This document shows, one piece after another, positions 1-7,382 of a DNA stretch of 64,000 nucleotides. A program made the position numbers and the translations under genes. The notes beneath the pieces are model-generated. The model did no database searches, was not told the DNA's origin, and worked only from the letters and a program-made list of their open reading frames with translations. Each line of letters starts with the position of its first letter. The stretch's first letter is position 1. The stretch is from Salinibacterium amurskyense (GTDB lineage Bacteria > Actinomycetota > Actinomycetes > Actinomycetales > Microbacteriaceae): NCBI RefSeq assembly GCF_002797685.1, contig NZ_PGFH01000001.1:372001-436000 (forward strand). Reading direction: 5' to 3'.

Positions 1-389
1 TCGCCATTGATCCACACGAGGTCGACAGCGCCATCCGTGTTTCGGCCAGCCTGCAGTTCAGTGAAGACGCGGTTGAGGGCATCCTTCGTGTCCGCGATCG
101 GCACCCGTTCGAGCGTGACGCCCTGCGCCGCCGCGGCCGGAGCCAGTACGTCGTCAACATAGGCATTGCCCTGATCGTCGCCGCCCCACATCCACAACTT
201 CACGGTCTGGCCGTCGGCAGCAACCTGCACGTCAGACCAGTCGAAGAACTCGGGGCCGCGCGGGGCGTTCGTGGGAGCCGAGCACGCGGTGAGAGCGAGT
301 GCCGTGACGGCGGCGGTCGCGAGAACCGGAAGGATGCGACGACGAACGGTCGTGGCGGTCGGGCGGCGGAACAGATTACGAAGCGGCAC
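1..389 (-). CDS. YnjB-like ABC transporter substrate-binding lipoprotein (partial, N-terminal part)
   Basis: The gene runs off the left edge of the window; about 129 codons are visible. It starts at a GTG at 389 with AAGGAG seven bases upstream. The N-terminus is Arg-rich, then hydrophobic, then LTACS, a lipobox, so the product should be a membrane-anchored extracytoplasmic receptor. The mature part reads like the COG4134/YnjB family: a KLWMWGGDD segment, then an Asp-Ala-rich stretch, then an AGRNTDG..VDLVWING segment close to the site the E. coli family shows as TGGSVDLLWVNG. The substrate of this family is not established. It is transcribed leftwards, away from the TVP38 and CDP-alcohol phosphatidyltransferase genes, which match partners of ynjB in the E. 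coli ydj-ynj operon. Family call is fairly firm; transport role is by homology. Confidence 0.8.
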   Translation of the reverse strand, partial: MPLRNLFRRPTATTVRRRILPVLATAAVTALALTACSAPTNAPRGPEFFDWSDVQVAADGQTVKLWMWGGDDQGNAYVDDVLAPAAAAQGVTLERVPIADTKDALNRVFTELQAGRNTDGAVDLVWING

Positions 390-518
390 GCTCGTGCTCC
401 TTGCGGTCTCGGCGATCAAAAAGGGGCAGCACCCCCGGTGCGGCATGCCTCAACAGTAAGTGTGAATAACTTCATTGCTCAGTAACCCACATCACATACG
501 CAGCGCAGGGCGCCCACA

Positions 519-524
519 TAACAT
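519..524 (+). promoter_or_regulatory. Putative -10 box (TAACAT) of a leaderless promoter
   Basis: TAACAT lies seven bases before the ATG at 532, so the transcript would begin at or next to the start codon. No ribosome binding site precedes that ATG. This pattern recurs in the window and is the reason for preferring 532 over the upstream TTG at 475. Confidence 0.45.
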
Positions 525-531
525 TGGCCGC

Positions 532-1245
532 ATGAACAAAAAGCGCGCCTCTGCCCTGTGGAAAGCTGGCGCGTTCGTCGTCTTCCTCATCGTGATCGTC
601 ATTGTGGCGTTCACGATCGACATTCCGTCTGTTGAAGAGATTCAGGCCTGGGCCGAGAGCACAGGGCTACTCGGGGCCGGCATTTTCGTCCTCGCCTACG
701 CGATCCTCACGCTCACCCCGGCGCCCAAGGCCGTGATCAGTATTGCCGCGGGCCTCGCTTGGGGGCTCTGGATCGGCACCCTCCTCGTGCTCGTCGGAGC
801 CGTTGCTGGAGCCGCCGCATCGTTCTGGATTGGCCGGATGCTCGGCCGCGACGCCGTGGAGCAGTACACCGGTGGCCGGGTGCGCGCCGTCGACAAGATG
901 CTGCAGAAGCGTGGGCTGCTCTCGATGATCGTGCTGCGCCTCATTCCGCTCGTTCCCTTTACCGTCATCAATTACGCCGCGGGTCTCACCGCCGTGCGCG
1001 TGCGCGATTACATGATCGGTACCGCCATCGGCATCATTCCCGGCACGATGGCGTTCGTTGCCGTCGGTGCCTACGGGGCCGAACTCAACGGTGGTTTCTA
1101 CATTGCCCTCGCCGCGCTCGCCTTGCTGACTATTGGCGGTGGCGTCGTCGCTAGCCGTATTCGCAAGAAGGACGCCGCTGCGGCTGCAGCCTCCGGTCAG
1201 GTAACAAACGACAGCGCGGGCGACGTCGCTGCGGAGAAAATCTAA
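532..1245 (+). CDS. TVP38/TMEM64 (DedA-like) family integral membrane protein
   Basis: A 237-residue membrane protein of the VTT/SNARE-associated family. The sequence shows an N-terminal membrane segment after a basic MNKKR start, the family signature around LTPAPKAVISIAAGLAWG (about residues 59-76), the GRMLGRDAV element and the LRLIPLVPFTVINYAAGL re-entrant region, followed by two more hydrophobic segments and a charged Ala-rich tail. Family members are proposed to be lipid scramblases or small-solute transporters; the substrate here is unknown. The start at 532 fits a leaderless promoter; a longer version from TTG 475 would add 19 residues with no membrane character. The next gene starts two bases after its stop, so the two are probably cotranscribed. 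Confidence 0.85.
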   Translation: MNKKRASALWKAGAFVVFLIVIVIVAFTIDIPSVEEIQAWAESTGLLGAGIFVLAYAILTLTPAPKAVISIAAGLAWGLWIGTLLVLVGAVAGAAASFWIGRMLGRDAVEQYTGGRVRAVDKMLQKRGLLSMIVLRLIPLVPFTVINYAAGLTAVRVRDYMIGTAIGIIPGTMAFVAVGAYGAELNGGFYIALAALALLTIGGGVVASRIRKKDAAAAAASGQVTNDSAGDVAAEKI

Positions 1246-1247
1246 CC

Positions 1248-1892
1248 ATGCTGGATGTCCAGCTGCGTCGAGCGGTCAGCAAGCCTCTGTACACAATGGC
1301 TTCCGCTCTCGACGTGCCTTGGATCACCCCCGACCGCCTCACCATGGCCGGGCTCGTTATTGGCCTGAGCAGTGCGGCACTCGCCGCCAGCCAGCTCTGG
1401 GCTCTGGCGGTAGTCGCATGGCTAGCCTCGCGAGTGCTCGACGGCCTCGACGGAACGCTGGCTCGGCGCCGGCTCGCTGCGGCATCCGCGCCTCGTTCGG
1501 CCACCGCAAGCGAAGCTGGCGGCTTTCTCGATATCGTCGCCGATTTTGTGGTTTACGGTGCGACTGTTCTTGGTGTCGCGGTGGGCGCGACGACCGCGTT
1601 CGGTGCGCCGTGGTGGCCGTTCTTGGTTGTCCTGTTCGCCTATTACATCAACGGGGCCGCGTTTCTGGCGTTCTCGTCGATCGCTGAACGCACAGGCCGC
1701 TCGCTCTCTGACGACGACAACCGCTCGCTATTCTTTCTCGGTCGCATCGCCGAGGGCGGCGAGACAGTATTCGTTCACACCCTGTGGCTTGTGTTGCCGT
1801 TCATCGCCTGGCAGATCGCGATCGTCTGGAGCATTGTCGTTCTTGTCAGTGCCGCCCAGCGCATGATCGTCGGCTACCGCCTGCTGCGCTAG
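1248..1892 (+). CDS. CDP-alcohol phosphatidyltransferase family protein (YnjF-like)
   Basis: A 214-residue integral membrane enzyme expected to transfer a phosphatidyl group from a CDP-diacylglycerol-type donor to an alcohol. The CDP-OH-P-transf signature is visible: D65-x2-D68-G69-x2-A72-R73, then G91-x3-D95-x3-D99, the last Asp being the usual catalytic base. The stretch between AR and G is about 17 residues instead of the usual 8, with an Ala/Ser-rich insertion. Several hydrophobic helices follow. The ATG sits two bases after the TVP38 stop, so the two genes form a tight pair. E. coli carries the same partnership (ydjX/ydjZ with ynjF, beside ynjB). The acceptor alcohol cannot be told from sequence. 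Confidence 0.88.
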   Translation: MLDVQLRRAVSKPLYTMASALDVPWITPDRLTMAGLVIGLSSAALAASQLWALAVVAWLASRVLDGLDGTLARRRLAAASAPRSATASEAGGFLDIVADFVVYGATVLGVAVGATTAFGAPWWPFLVVLFAYYINGAAFLAFSSIAERTGRSLSDDDNRSLFFLGRIAEGGETVFVHTLWLVLPFIAWQIAIVWSIVVLVSAAQRMIVGYRLLR

Positions 1893-1943
1893 CCGCTTCG
1901 TTGCTGCACGCTGCACGCTGCCACGACGGCACGCCTCACCACG

Positions 1944-3383
1944 CTAGGCGCGGGGCTTGCCCAAGATCGCCCGACGCACGCGAACCAGCAGCTGGATGCC
2001 CGACTTCACGACGCCGCTCTTCAAGCGATACTGCACATCGGCAATGGCGGCGTTCCAGAGCGCATCGGTGAACGTCGGGTAGGCATGGGTGGCACTGGCC
2101 AGAGTGCTCGTGGAGAGCTTGGCGCTCACGGCAACGGTCAGTTCGCCGAGGCTCTCGCCGGCACGGGGACCGACGATGGTTCCGCCGAGCACTCGGCCGC
2201 TTGAACTGACGACGATCTGCGCGAAGCCATCTTCGTCACCCTCGGCGACGGCGCGGTCGGTGGAGCCGTGCTCGCCAGTGAAGACGCGGTGCTTGCCTTC
2301 GATGGCATCTGCAGCGGTGAGGCCGACGGCGGCGATTTCGGGCGAAGTGAAAGTGACGCGGGGCACGACCGCCTCGTTGAACTTGCGACGCAATCCGAGG
2401 ATGGCGTTGGTGCCGGCGGTGCTGCCGCTCACGCCAGCAACGTGGCTGAACTTCGGCAGCCCGGCGACGTCTCCCGCCGACCAAATGTGCTTGTTTGTGG
2501 TGCGCAGCGAAGCATCCACGTCAACGTAGCCCTGGTCGGTGACGGCAACGCCGGCGGCTTCGGGGGCAAGGGTGTCGAGATTGGGGGTGCGGCCGATCGC
2601 GGCGAGCAGACGATCGAAAGCAACGCGAGTGCCGTCATCAAGAACGAGTTCGCCACTAAGACCATCGCTCGAGACCACTTCAACGGCGCTGCGGCCGTTC
2701 AGCACGGTGATGCCGTCGCGGTCGAAAGTCGCTTGAAGCACGGCGCTGGCGCGTTCTTCTTCCGCGGGAAGGATGCGGTTGCTGCGGTTCACGATGGTCA
2801 CGTCAGAACCGAGTCGCGCCATTGCCTGGCCGAGTTCACTGCCAATGGCGCCGCCGCCGAGCACGACGAGGCGCTGGGGGAGTTCATCGAGCTCCCAAAT
2901 ACTGTCGCTCGTGAGCATCTGGACGCTGTCGGTGCCAGTAAAGGTGGGAACGCGCGGCACGGTGCCGGTCGCGATGACCGCCTGCACGAAGGTGTGACGA
3001 GTGCCGTCGATCTCGAGAGAATGGCGGCCAGTGAAGCGCGCATCGCCGTGAGCGACCTCGATGCCGAACTCGGCGAAGGCTTCCACCGAATCGTGCGGTT
3101 CAATCGTGGCCACAGCATCCTGAACGTGGCCCATCGCGCGAGCGAAGTCGACCGTCACGTTCTCAGCGGTGACGCCGAAGCGTTCCGACGTGCGTGCAAC
3201 GTGGGCGGCATGAGCGGCGGCGATCAGTGACTTGGAGGGAACGCATCCGGTCCACAAGCAGTCCCCACCGAGGCGGTGTCGTTCGACAAGCAGCACGCGC
3301 GCCCCAAAGCGGGCGGCGGTTTTGCTGGCGACGATTCCGGCGCTGCCGGAGCCGATGACGATGAGATCCCACTGAGCGGGCAT
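1944..3383 (-). CDS. FAD-dependent pyridine nucleotide-disulfide oxidoreductase (mercuric reductase/lipoamide dehydrogenase-like)
   Basis: A 479-residue class I flavoprotein. A Rossmann FAD site (GSGSAG, residues 11-16) is followed by the redox disulfide C42-x4-C47 in GGDCLWTGCVPSK, an NAD(P) site around GGGAIGSELG and the FAD-binding SAGDVAG segment. The C-terminal dimer motif, HAHPTxxE in lipoamide dehydrogenase, reads HAYPTFTD here, so the usual His-Glu acid-base pair is absent; the enzyme is therefore not a standard lipoamide dehydrogenase or mycothione reductase. There is no N-terminal HMA domain and no C-terminal Cys pair, so true mercuric reductase is also unlikely. The start has AAAGGA seven to eight bases upstream. 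It converges on the TVP38/CDP-alcohol pair; such reductases are often found with TVP38 proteins. The substrate is unknown. Confidence 0.85.
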   Translation of the reverse strand: MPAQWDLIVIGSGSAGIVASKTAARFGARVLLVERHRLGGDCLWTGCVPSKSLIAAAHAAHVARTSERFGVTAENVTVDFARAMGHVQDAVATIEPHDSVEAFAEFGIEVAHGDARFTGRHSLEIDGTRHTFVQAVIATGTVPRVPTFTGTDSVQMLTSDSIWELDELPQRLVVLGGGAIGSELGQAMARLGSDVTIVNRSNRILPAEEERASAVLQATFDRDGITVLNGRSAVEVVSSDGLSGELVLDDGTRVAFDRLLAAIGRTPNLDTLAPEAAGVAVTDQGYVDVDASLRTTNKHIWSAGDVAGLPKFSHVAGVSGSTAGTNAILGLRRKFNEAVVPRVTFTSPEIAAVGLTAADAIEGKHRVFTGEHGSTDRAVAEGDEDGFAQIVVSSSGRVLGGTIVGPRAGESLGELTVAVSAKLSTSTLASATHAYPTFTDALWNAAIADVQYRLKSGVVKSGIQLLVRVRRAILGKPRA

Positions 3384-3484
3384 GCGAGTTCCTTTCGAGA
3401 GGGCGTCTGCCCCCAGTCATGTTTAGCAGCGCATTGTTCAGCGAACCGTACGCTAGATCACAGTTCGCAGGGACGGCTCGCCCG

Positions 3485-3490
3485 TAGCAT
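3485..3490 (+). promoter_or_regulatory. Putative -10 box (TAGCAT) of a leaderless promoter
   Basis: TAGCAT ends six bases before the ATG at 3497 and no Shine-Dalgarno precedes it, consistent with a leaderless transcript for the flavodoxin-fold gene. Confidence 0.45.
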
Positions 3491-3496
3491 CGGGTC

Positions 3497-4246
3497 ATGG
3501 CTACCGAAACTACTGAGAATTCCGTTCCCGCAGACGCTCCCCGCTACGACGGGCTCAAGGCTGTCTTCATCAACTGCACGCTCAAGAAGAGCCCTGAGAT
3601 GAGCCACACGCAGGGCCTCATGGATTCGAGCATCCAACTCATGCGTAGCGCCGGCGTTCACGTCGACAGCCTGCGTTTCATCGACCACGACATCGCGATC
3701 GGCGTCTACCCGGACATGCGCGAGCACGGCTGGGAGAAGGATGCCTGGATGGACGAAGTCTGGCCCCTCATCGAAGCGGCCGACATCCTCGTCATCGGCG
3801 GACCGATCTGGCTCGGCGACAACTCCTCTGTCACCCGGATGCTCATCGAGCGTCTCTACGCGATGAGTGGCGAGTTCAACGACAAGGGCCAGTACGTCTT
3901 CTACGGCAAGGTCGGCGGCGCGCTCTTCACCGGCAACGAGGATGGCGTGAAGCACTCCGCCATGTCCGTTCTCTACAGCCTTCAGCACATTGGCTACGTC
4001 ATCCCTCCCGCAGCGGATGCTGGCTGGCTCGGCGAGATCGGCCCCGGCCCCAGCTACCTCGACGAAGGCTCCGGCGGTCTCGAGAACGACTTCACGAACC
4101 GCAACACCACCTTCATGTCGTGGAACCTCATGCACCTGGCCTCAATTCTCAAGAACGCCGGCGGCATCCCCGCCTACGGAAACACGCGCAAGGCGTGGAA
4201 CGACGGCGAGCACTTCGGCTTCGAAGCCAACCCCGAATACCGCTAG
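3497..4246 (+). CDS. Flavodoxin-fold NAD(P)H-dependent oxidoreductase
   Basis: A 249-residue soluble protein of the flavodoxin/FMN-reductase fold. The first beta strand AVFINCTLKKS and phosphate loop KSPEMSHTQGL match the FMN-phosphate loop of WrbA/NQO-like proteins; the middle ADILVIGGPIWLGDNSS is the typical strand-loop that covers the isoalloxazine ring, and GKVGGALFTGNEDG follows. The C-terminal part (GPGPSYLDEGSGG..NDFTNRNTT) is a longer tail than in simple flavodoxins. It probably passes electrons from NAD(P)H to a quinone or other acceptor; no specific partner can be named. It lies divergent from the disulfide oxidoreductase gene across a 113-bp gap that must hold both promoters. Confidence 0.8.
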   Translation: MATETTENSVPADAPRYDGLKAVFINCTLKKSPEMSHTQGLMDSSIQLMRSAGVHVDSLRFIDHDIAIGVYPDMREHGWEKDAWMDEVWPLIEAADILVIGGPIWLGDNSSVTRMLIERLYAMSGEFNDKGQYVFYGKVGGALFTGNEDGVKHSAMSVLYSLQHIGYVIPPAADAGWLGEIGPGPSYLDEGSGGLENDFTNRNTTFMSWNLMHLASILKNAGGIPAYGNTRKAWNDGEHFGFEANPEYR

Positions 4247-4356
4247 CTAGTAGAGGCGAGCGTGTCATGATGGATCCCTGTGGCGAGAGAGTGGCGTCAG
4301 CCCCTCTGGCGGGCGAACGCCCGTGGTCGCCGCAGCGAAGGGATCCTGAACCACTC

Positions 4357-5052
4357 ATGCCGATCGACAATGGTTCATTTAGTTGCTTGAGCGAAGTTGA
4401 CCTCTTCGCTGATCTCTCGCCTGCTGAGATCGAGCAGATGGACCGCATGGCTCCCTCGCGCTCGTACTCGCTCGGTGAAATGGTGTTCAGCCAAAGCCAG
4501 CCCGTCACCGCGCTCTTCATTTTGAAGAAGGGCCGCATCCGCATCTTCCGCGTCACTGAAGAAGGCAAAGCCCTCACCATGGCGATCCTCGAGCCTGGTG
4601 CAGTCTTCGGCGAGATGATGATGGTCGGCCAGCGCATGTACGACAACTATGCCGAAGCGATCGACGACGTAGAGATCTGTCTCATGAACACGGCGGATGT
4701 TGAGCGCTACCTCATCGCCGACCCACGCATCGCTATCCGCATCTCGCGCCATCTGGGAGAGCAGGTTGTGCGGCTCGAAGAGCGACTCACCGATCTCGCT
4801 CTGCGCCCGCTGCAGTCGCGCGTGTGCAGCACCCTGCTTCGTTTGGCGGAGGCTGCGCGCACGCCGCGGTTCACGCATCCGACCATCCGCCTCAGTCACG
4901 ACCAACTCGCGGGCCTGCTCGGCGCAACTCGCGAATCGACGAGCAAGACCATGTCTGAACTGGCCAGCCGCGGCATCATTCGGCAAGGTCGGGCTCGCGT
5001 CGTCATTCTCGATGCGGATGCTCTGGGCCAGCTAGCTCGTCAGTCGAACTAG
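4357..5052 (+). CDS. Crp/Fnr family transcriptional regulator
   Basis: A 231-residue regulator with an N-terminal cyclic-nucleotide-binding-type beta barrel (about residues 10-125, with FILKKGRIRIFR and the PGAVFGEMMMVG turn) and a C-terminal winged helix. The recognition region reads LSHDQLAGLLGATRESTSKTMSELASRGII. The barrel lacks the Arg-Ser pair that holds the cAMP phosphate in E. coli CRP, and there is no Cys cluster of the Fnr type, so the effector is unknown. The start at 4357 gives the normal family length; an in-frame ATG at 4267 would add 30 Pro/Arg-rich residues and cannot be excluded, since GAGG lies before it. A GC-rich hairpin follows the stop. Targets are unknown. Confidence 0.85.
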   Translation: MPIDNGSFSCLSEVDLFADLSPAEIEQMDRMAPSRSYSLGEMVFSQSQPVTALFILKKGRIRIFRVTEEGKALTMAILEPGAVFGEMMMVGQRMYDNYAEAIDDVEICLMNTADVERYLIADPRIAIRISRHLGEQVVRLEERLTDLALRPLQSRVCSTLLRLAEAARTPRFTHPTIRLSHDQLAGLLGATRESTSKTMSELASRGIIRQGRARVVILDADALGQLARQSN

Positions 5053-5071
5053 CGGCGCTCGCGGGCGCCGC
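5052..5071 (+). terminator. GC-rich hairpin after the Crp/Fnr gene
   Basis: GCGGCGC and GCGCCGC form a perfect 7-bp stem with a 6-base loop right after the stop codon. There is no T-tract, so termination is plausible rather than certain. Confidence 0.4.
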
Positions 5072-5120
5072 GCGGGCAATGAAGTAACTATTACTCACGC
5101 GCAGGGTAGAGCGTTCGGTC

Positions 5121-5126
5121 TACTGT
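5121..5126 (+). promoter_or_regulatory. Putative -10 box (TACTGT) of a leaderless promoter
   Basis: TACTGT is exactly six bases upstream of ATG 5133, with no ribosome binding site between. Confidence 0.45.
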
Positions 5127-5132
5127 GCTGCT

Positions 5133-5804
5133 ATGGATGCCCTTCACAACCCCACAACACAGGTGACCACTGCACGCGCTCGCGCATTGCTGGCCTCAGC
5201 CGGGGCGTTTCTCGTCGCGCTTTCACTGGTGGGATGCACGCCAGCAAGCCCCGAGGGCGGCGATACAACTCCGCCTGAGCCGGAGGTGACCTCGGAGCCA
5301 GAACCAGAAGCTGACCCCATCGTGGATCCGCTGGTCATCCCAGAGTGCGACGCGCTGCTCTCCATCAGTACCGCCCGCTTCCTTCTTACGGATAACACCG
5401 AGCTCATTGAGGAGGAGACTCCGGGTCAAGCCAAGAATTTCCAAGAGGTGCCGATCGCGGCCATCGACTCGATCCTCGCGAACGCGTCAGAATCTCGCCA
5501 GTGCCTGTGGGGCATCCCCAACTCTGGCTCTTTCTTCACGCTAGCGATCGCGGACATTTCTGAAGACGATGCGATCGCCTTAGAAACTGAGACGATGGCG
5601 GCGTCCTACTCGGCAGTGAGGGCAGGAGACTTCTCCATGTTCTCCCTTCAAGTGGATGGCCCGGTCGGCCCTGTTGGCAGCAATCATTTCGTCGTCGGTG
5701 ACCTGTGGCTTTACTCGACCGCTTACGATCTCCCCACCACGAATACTGTCGTGGATAGCGCTCTGCTTCAGATTCGCAACGCCAATCCCAGCCGAGATTA
5801 CTAA
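5133..5804 (+). CDS. Lipoprotein of unknown function, paralogue 1 of 3
   Basis: A 223-residue secreted lipoprotein: signal peptide with hydrophobic core around residues 20-30, lipobox LVGC, then a Pro/Glu/Thr-rich linker. The folded part begins at DPLVIPECDALL and contains a second conserved Cys in CLWGIPNSG, so the two may form a disulfide. It ends in the motif RNANPSRDY. The same three landmarks recur in the next two genes, so the family arose by tandem duplication. I do not recognise a characterised family and assign no function. The start lies six bases after a TACTGT -10 box. Confidence 0.75.
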   Translation: MDALHNPTTQVTTARARALLASAGAFLVALSLVGCTPASPEGGDTTPPEPEVTSEPEPEADPIVDPLVIPECDALLSISTARFLLTDNTELIEEETPGQAKNFQEVPIAAIDSILANASESRQCLWGIPNSGSFFTLAIADISEDDAIALETETMAASYSAVRAGDFSMFSLQVDGPVGPVGSNHFVVGDLWLYSTAYDLPTTNTVVDSALLQIRNANPSRDY

Positions 5805-5866
5805 TGAGTATTCGGGCTGTGCCGAGAAGCGGGAAGTGGTCTCTTCCTCCCGGCAGGTTGCGGGGT

Positions 5867-5872
5867 TACTCT
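5867..5872 (+). promoter_or_regulatory. Putative -10 box (TACTCT) of a leaderless promoter
   Basis: TACTCT ends six bases before ATG 5879. This supports 5879 over the in-frame ATG at 5804, which overlaps the stop of the upstream gene and would put a basic 25-residue stretch before the signal peptide. Confidence 0.45.
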
Positions 5873-5878
5873 TCACTC

Positions 5879-6511
5879 ATGAACAGTGGGTGGGACAAAA
5901 AATTGATGGTGGCGGCGGCATCCGCGGTGCTTCTCAGCGGGGTGCTTGCCGGGTGCGTTCCCGCGGAGCCAGAGAGCTCAACGACAGCGAGCGCTCCGCC
6001 GGCCACGGCGTCGCCGAGTTCTAGTCCGATTCCGACCCCGGATCCGCTGATCCTCCCGGGCTGCGACACTTTGTTGCCGCTTAACGAAGCGAAGAGTCTG
6101 TTCTCTCCTTCGACCGTTGTCTTGGGGGCTGACGACACGATTCCGATTCGCGGCGACGAGCTGCCCGAGATCGACACCGCGGCGGGCAACGCCTCCATTG
6201 CTAAGAACTGTATTTGGGGAGTTCCGAATTCGGATGGCGGCTTCACCGTGGTGGTCGCCGACATTTCCGAGGCAGATGCCACCAATCTGCAAGATGCGCT
6301 GCTAGCAACGGGATTCACCGGTGCCAGCGCGGGAACGGTGACAACGCTGGAGAAGGAGTTCGAAACCGCCGTCGGGTGGAGCGCTCAGACTCACTACTTC
6401 GTGAGCGACCTCTGGATCTACGTCTACGGCACGAGCACAGAGCTCACCGTCGACGTTGCCGACGCAGTGCTCGACCAAGTGCGAACGGCGAACCCCACGC
6501 GCACCTACTGA
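5879..6511 (+). CDS. Lipoprotein of unknown function, paralogue 2 of 3
   Basis: A 210-residue lipoprotein with signal peptide, lipobox LAGC and a Ser/Thr/Pro-rich linker. It shares the paralogue landmarks: DPLILPGCDTLL, the second Cys in CIWGVPNSDGG, HYFVSDLWIY and the terminal RTANPTRTY. Cys spacing is kept relative to its neighbours. Its own leaderless promoter suggests it can be expressed apart from paralogue 1. Function unknown; cell-surface location is the only firm inference. Confidence 0.75.
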   Translation: MNSGWDKKLMVAAASAVLLSGVLAGCVPAEPESSTTASAPPATASPSSSPIPTPDPLILPGCDTLLPLNEAKSLFSPSTVVLGADDTIPIRGDELPEIDTAAGNASIAKNCIWGVPNSDGGFTVVVADISEADATNLQDALLATGFTGASAGTVTTLEKEFETAVGWSAQTHYFVSDLWIYVYGTSTELTVDVADAVLDQVRTANPTRTY

Positions 6512-6527
6512 TTCGAAAGGGAGACCT

Positions 6528-7169
6528 ATGAGTGAGCACCTCCGACCTGTCCGAGGTTCAATCGCTGCGGCATCCGCTGCCCTGATCGTGCTCACGCTTG
6601 CCGGCTGCGTGCAAGCGGAAACCCAGACCGCGACCGAGCCGTCAGCGGCTGCGCCAACCGCGTCAACTGAACCCAGCACTGACCCAACTCCCGTTGTCGA
6701 GCCCCTCGTTCTCCCCGAGTGCTCGACAATGGTGCCCCTCGACCTTGCCAGGAGTTGGTTATCTCGCGACACCATCCTCTCGATCGATGAAGATTTCTTC
6801 ACGGCAAATGAGTGGTTTATGCCGGAAGAGGCTGCCGTGATTTCGAATGCATCGCTGGTAAAAAACTGTGTGTGGGCGGTGCCTCGCAGCGATGGCTTTC
6901 TGGTGCTCAAGGTTTTCGATGTTGACCCCGCTGAGGGCGCGACGTTGGCGGCGGCCCTCGTTGATGAGGGGGCAGTGGAGACAACGATGGGTGATGTGAC
7001 TGTGCTGAAGCTGCTGACGCTGGGTGGGTTGAATGACCTCACCGACACTCACTATTTCATCGACGACATCTGGGTTCATGGCAACGCGAACAGCGACGAG
7101 GTCTCGACACGGATTGCGGATGCTGCCCTCGAGCAGATTCGCGTAGCGAATCCCACGCGCGCCTACTGA
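6528..7169 (+). CDS. Lipoprotein of unknown function, paralogue 3 of 3
   Basis: A 213-residue lipoprotein, lipobox LAGC after a short signal peptide. The shared features are EPLVLPECSTM, CVWAVPRSDGF, HYFIDDIWVH and the C-terminal RVANPTRAY. Unlike the first two copies it has a normal Shine-Dalgarno, AAAGGGAG, six bases before ATG 6528, and starts only 16 bases after paralogue 2, so it is probably translated from that transcript. Function unknown. Confidence 0.75.
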   Translation: MSEHLRPVRGSIAAASAALIVLTLAGCVQAETQTATEPSAAAPTASTEPSTDPTPVVEPLVLPECSTMVPLDLARSWLSRDTILSIDEDFFTANEWFMPEEAAVISNASLVKNCVWAVPRSDGFLVLKVFDVDPAEGATLAAALVDEGAVETTMGDVTVLKLLTLGGLNDLTDTHYFIDDIWVHGNANSDEVSTRIADAALEQIRVANPTRAY

Positions 7170-7296
7170 CTCCGGCATCCCTCCGCTAACGTCAGTAGCA
7201 ACCACTCATGCGCTCCCGGGCGCATGATCTGTCTGCCCGCAGCGAATTAGTCGCCGCGCATGGCCGATGGGGGATGGCAGCCAAAGCGATCGTAAA

Positions 7297-7327
7297 TCAA
7301 GTTTGCACAGTCAATCTTGATCATGTA
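7297..7327. promoter_or_regulatory. Candidate operator with TCAAGTTTG and TTGATCATGTA elements
   Basis: The 213-bp gap before the ABC receptor gene holds TCAAGTTTG (7297-7305) and TTGATCATGTA (7317-7327). Both occur in the same order, read on the other strand, between the PadR regulator and the flavin reductase (12352-12397). The second element extends to a 19-bp match with two mismatches. The sharing suggests that one regulator, most simply the PadR protein, acts on both promoters. Confidence 0.5.
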
Positions 7328-7382
7328 CGTTTTGTCTAGCCATCCAATGACGGATACGGCCTAGGAAGGAACCTGGATCCAA

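Noticed and set aside
1944-3383. Mycothione reductase or lipoamide dehydrogenase
   Set aside because: The catalytic His-Glu pair at the C-terminal dimer motif is replaced (HAYPTFTD) and no partner genes are present.
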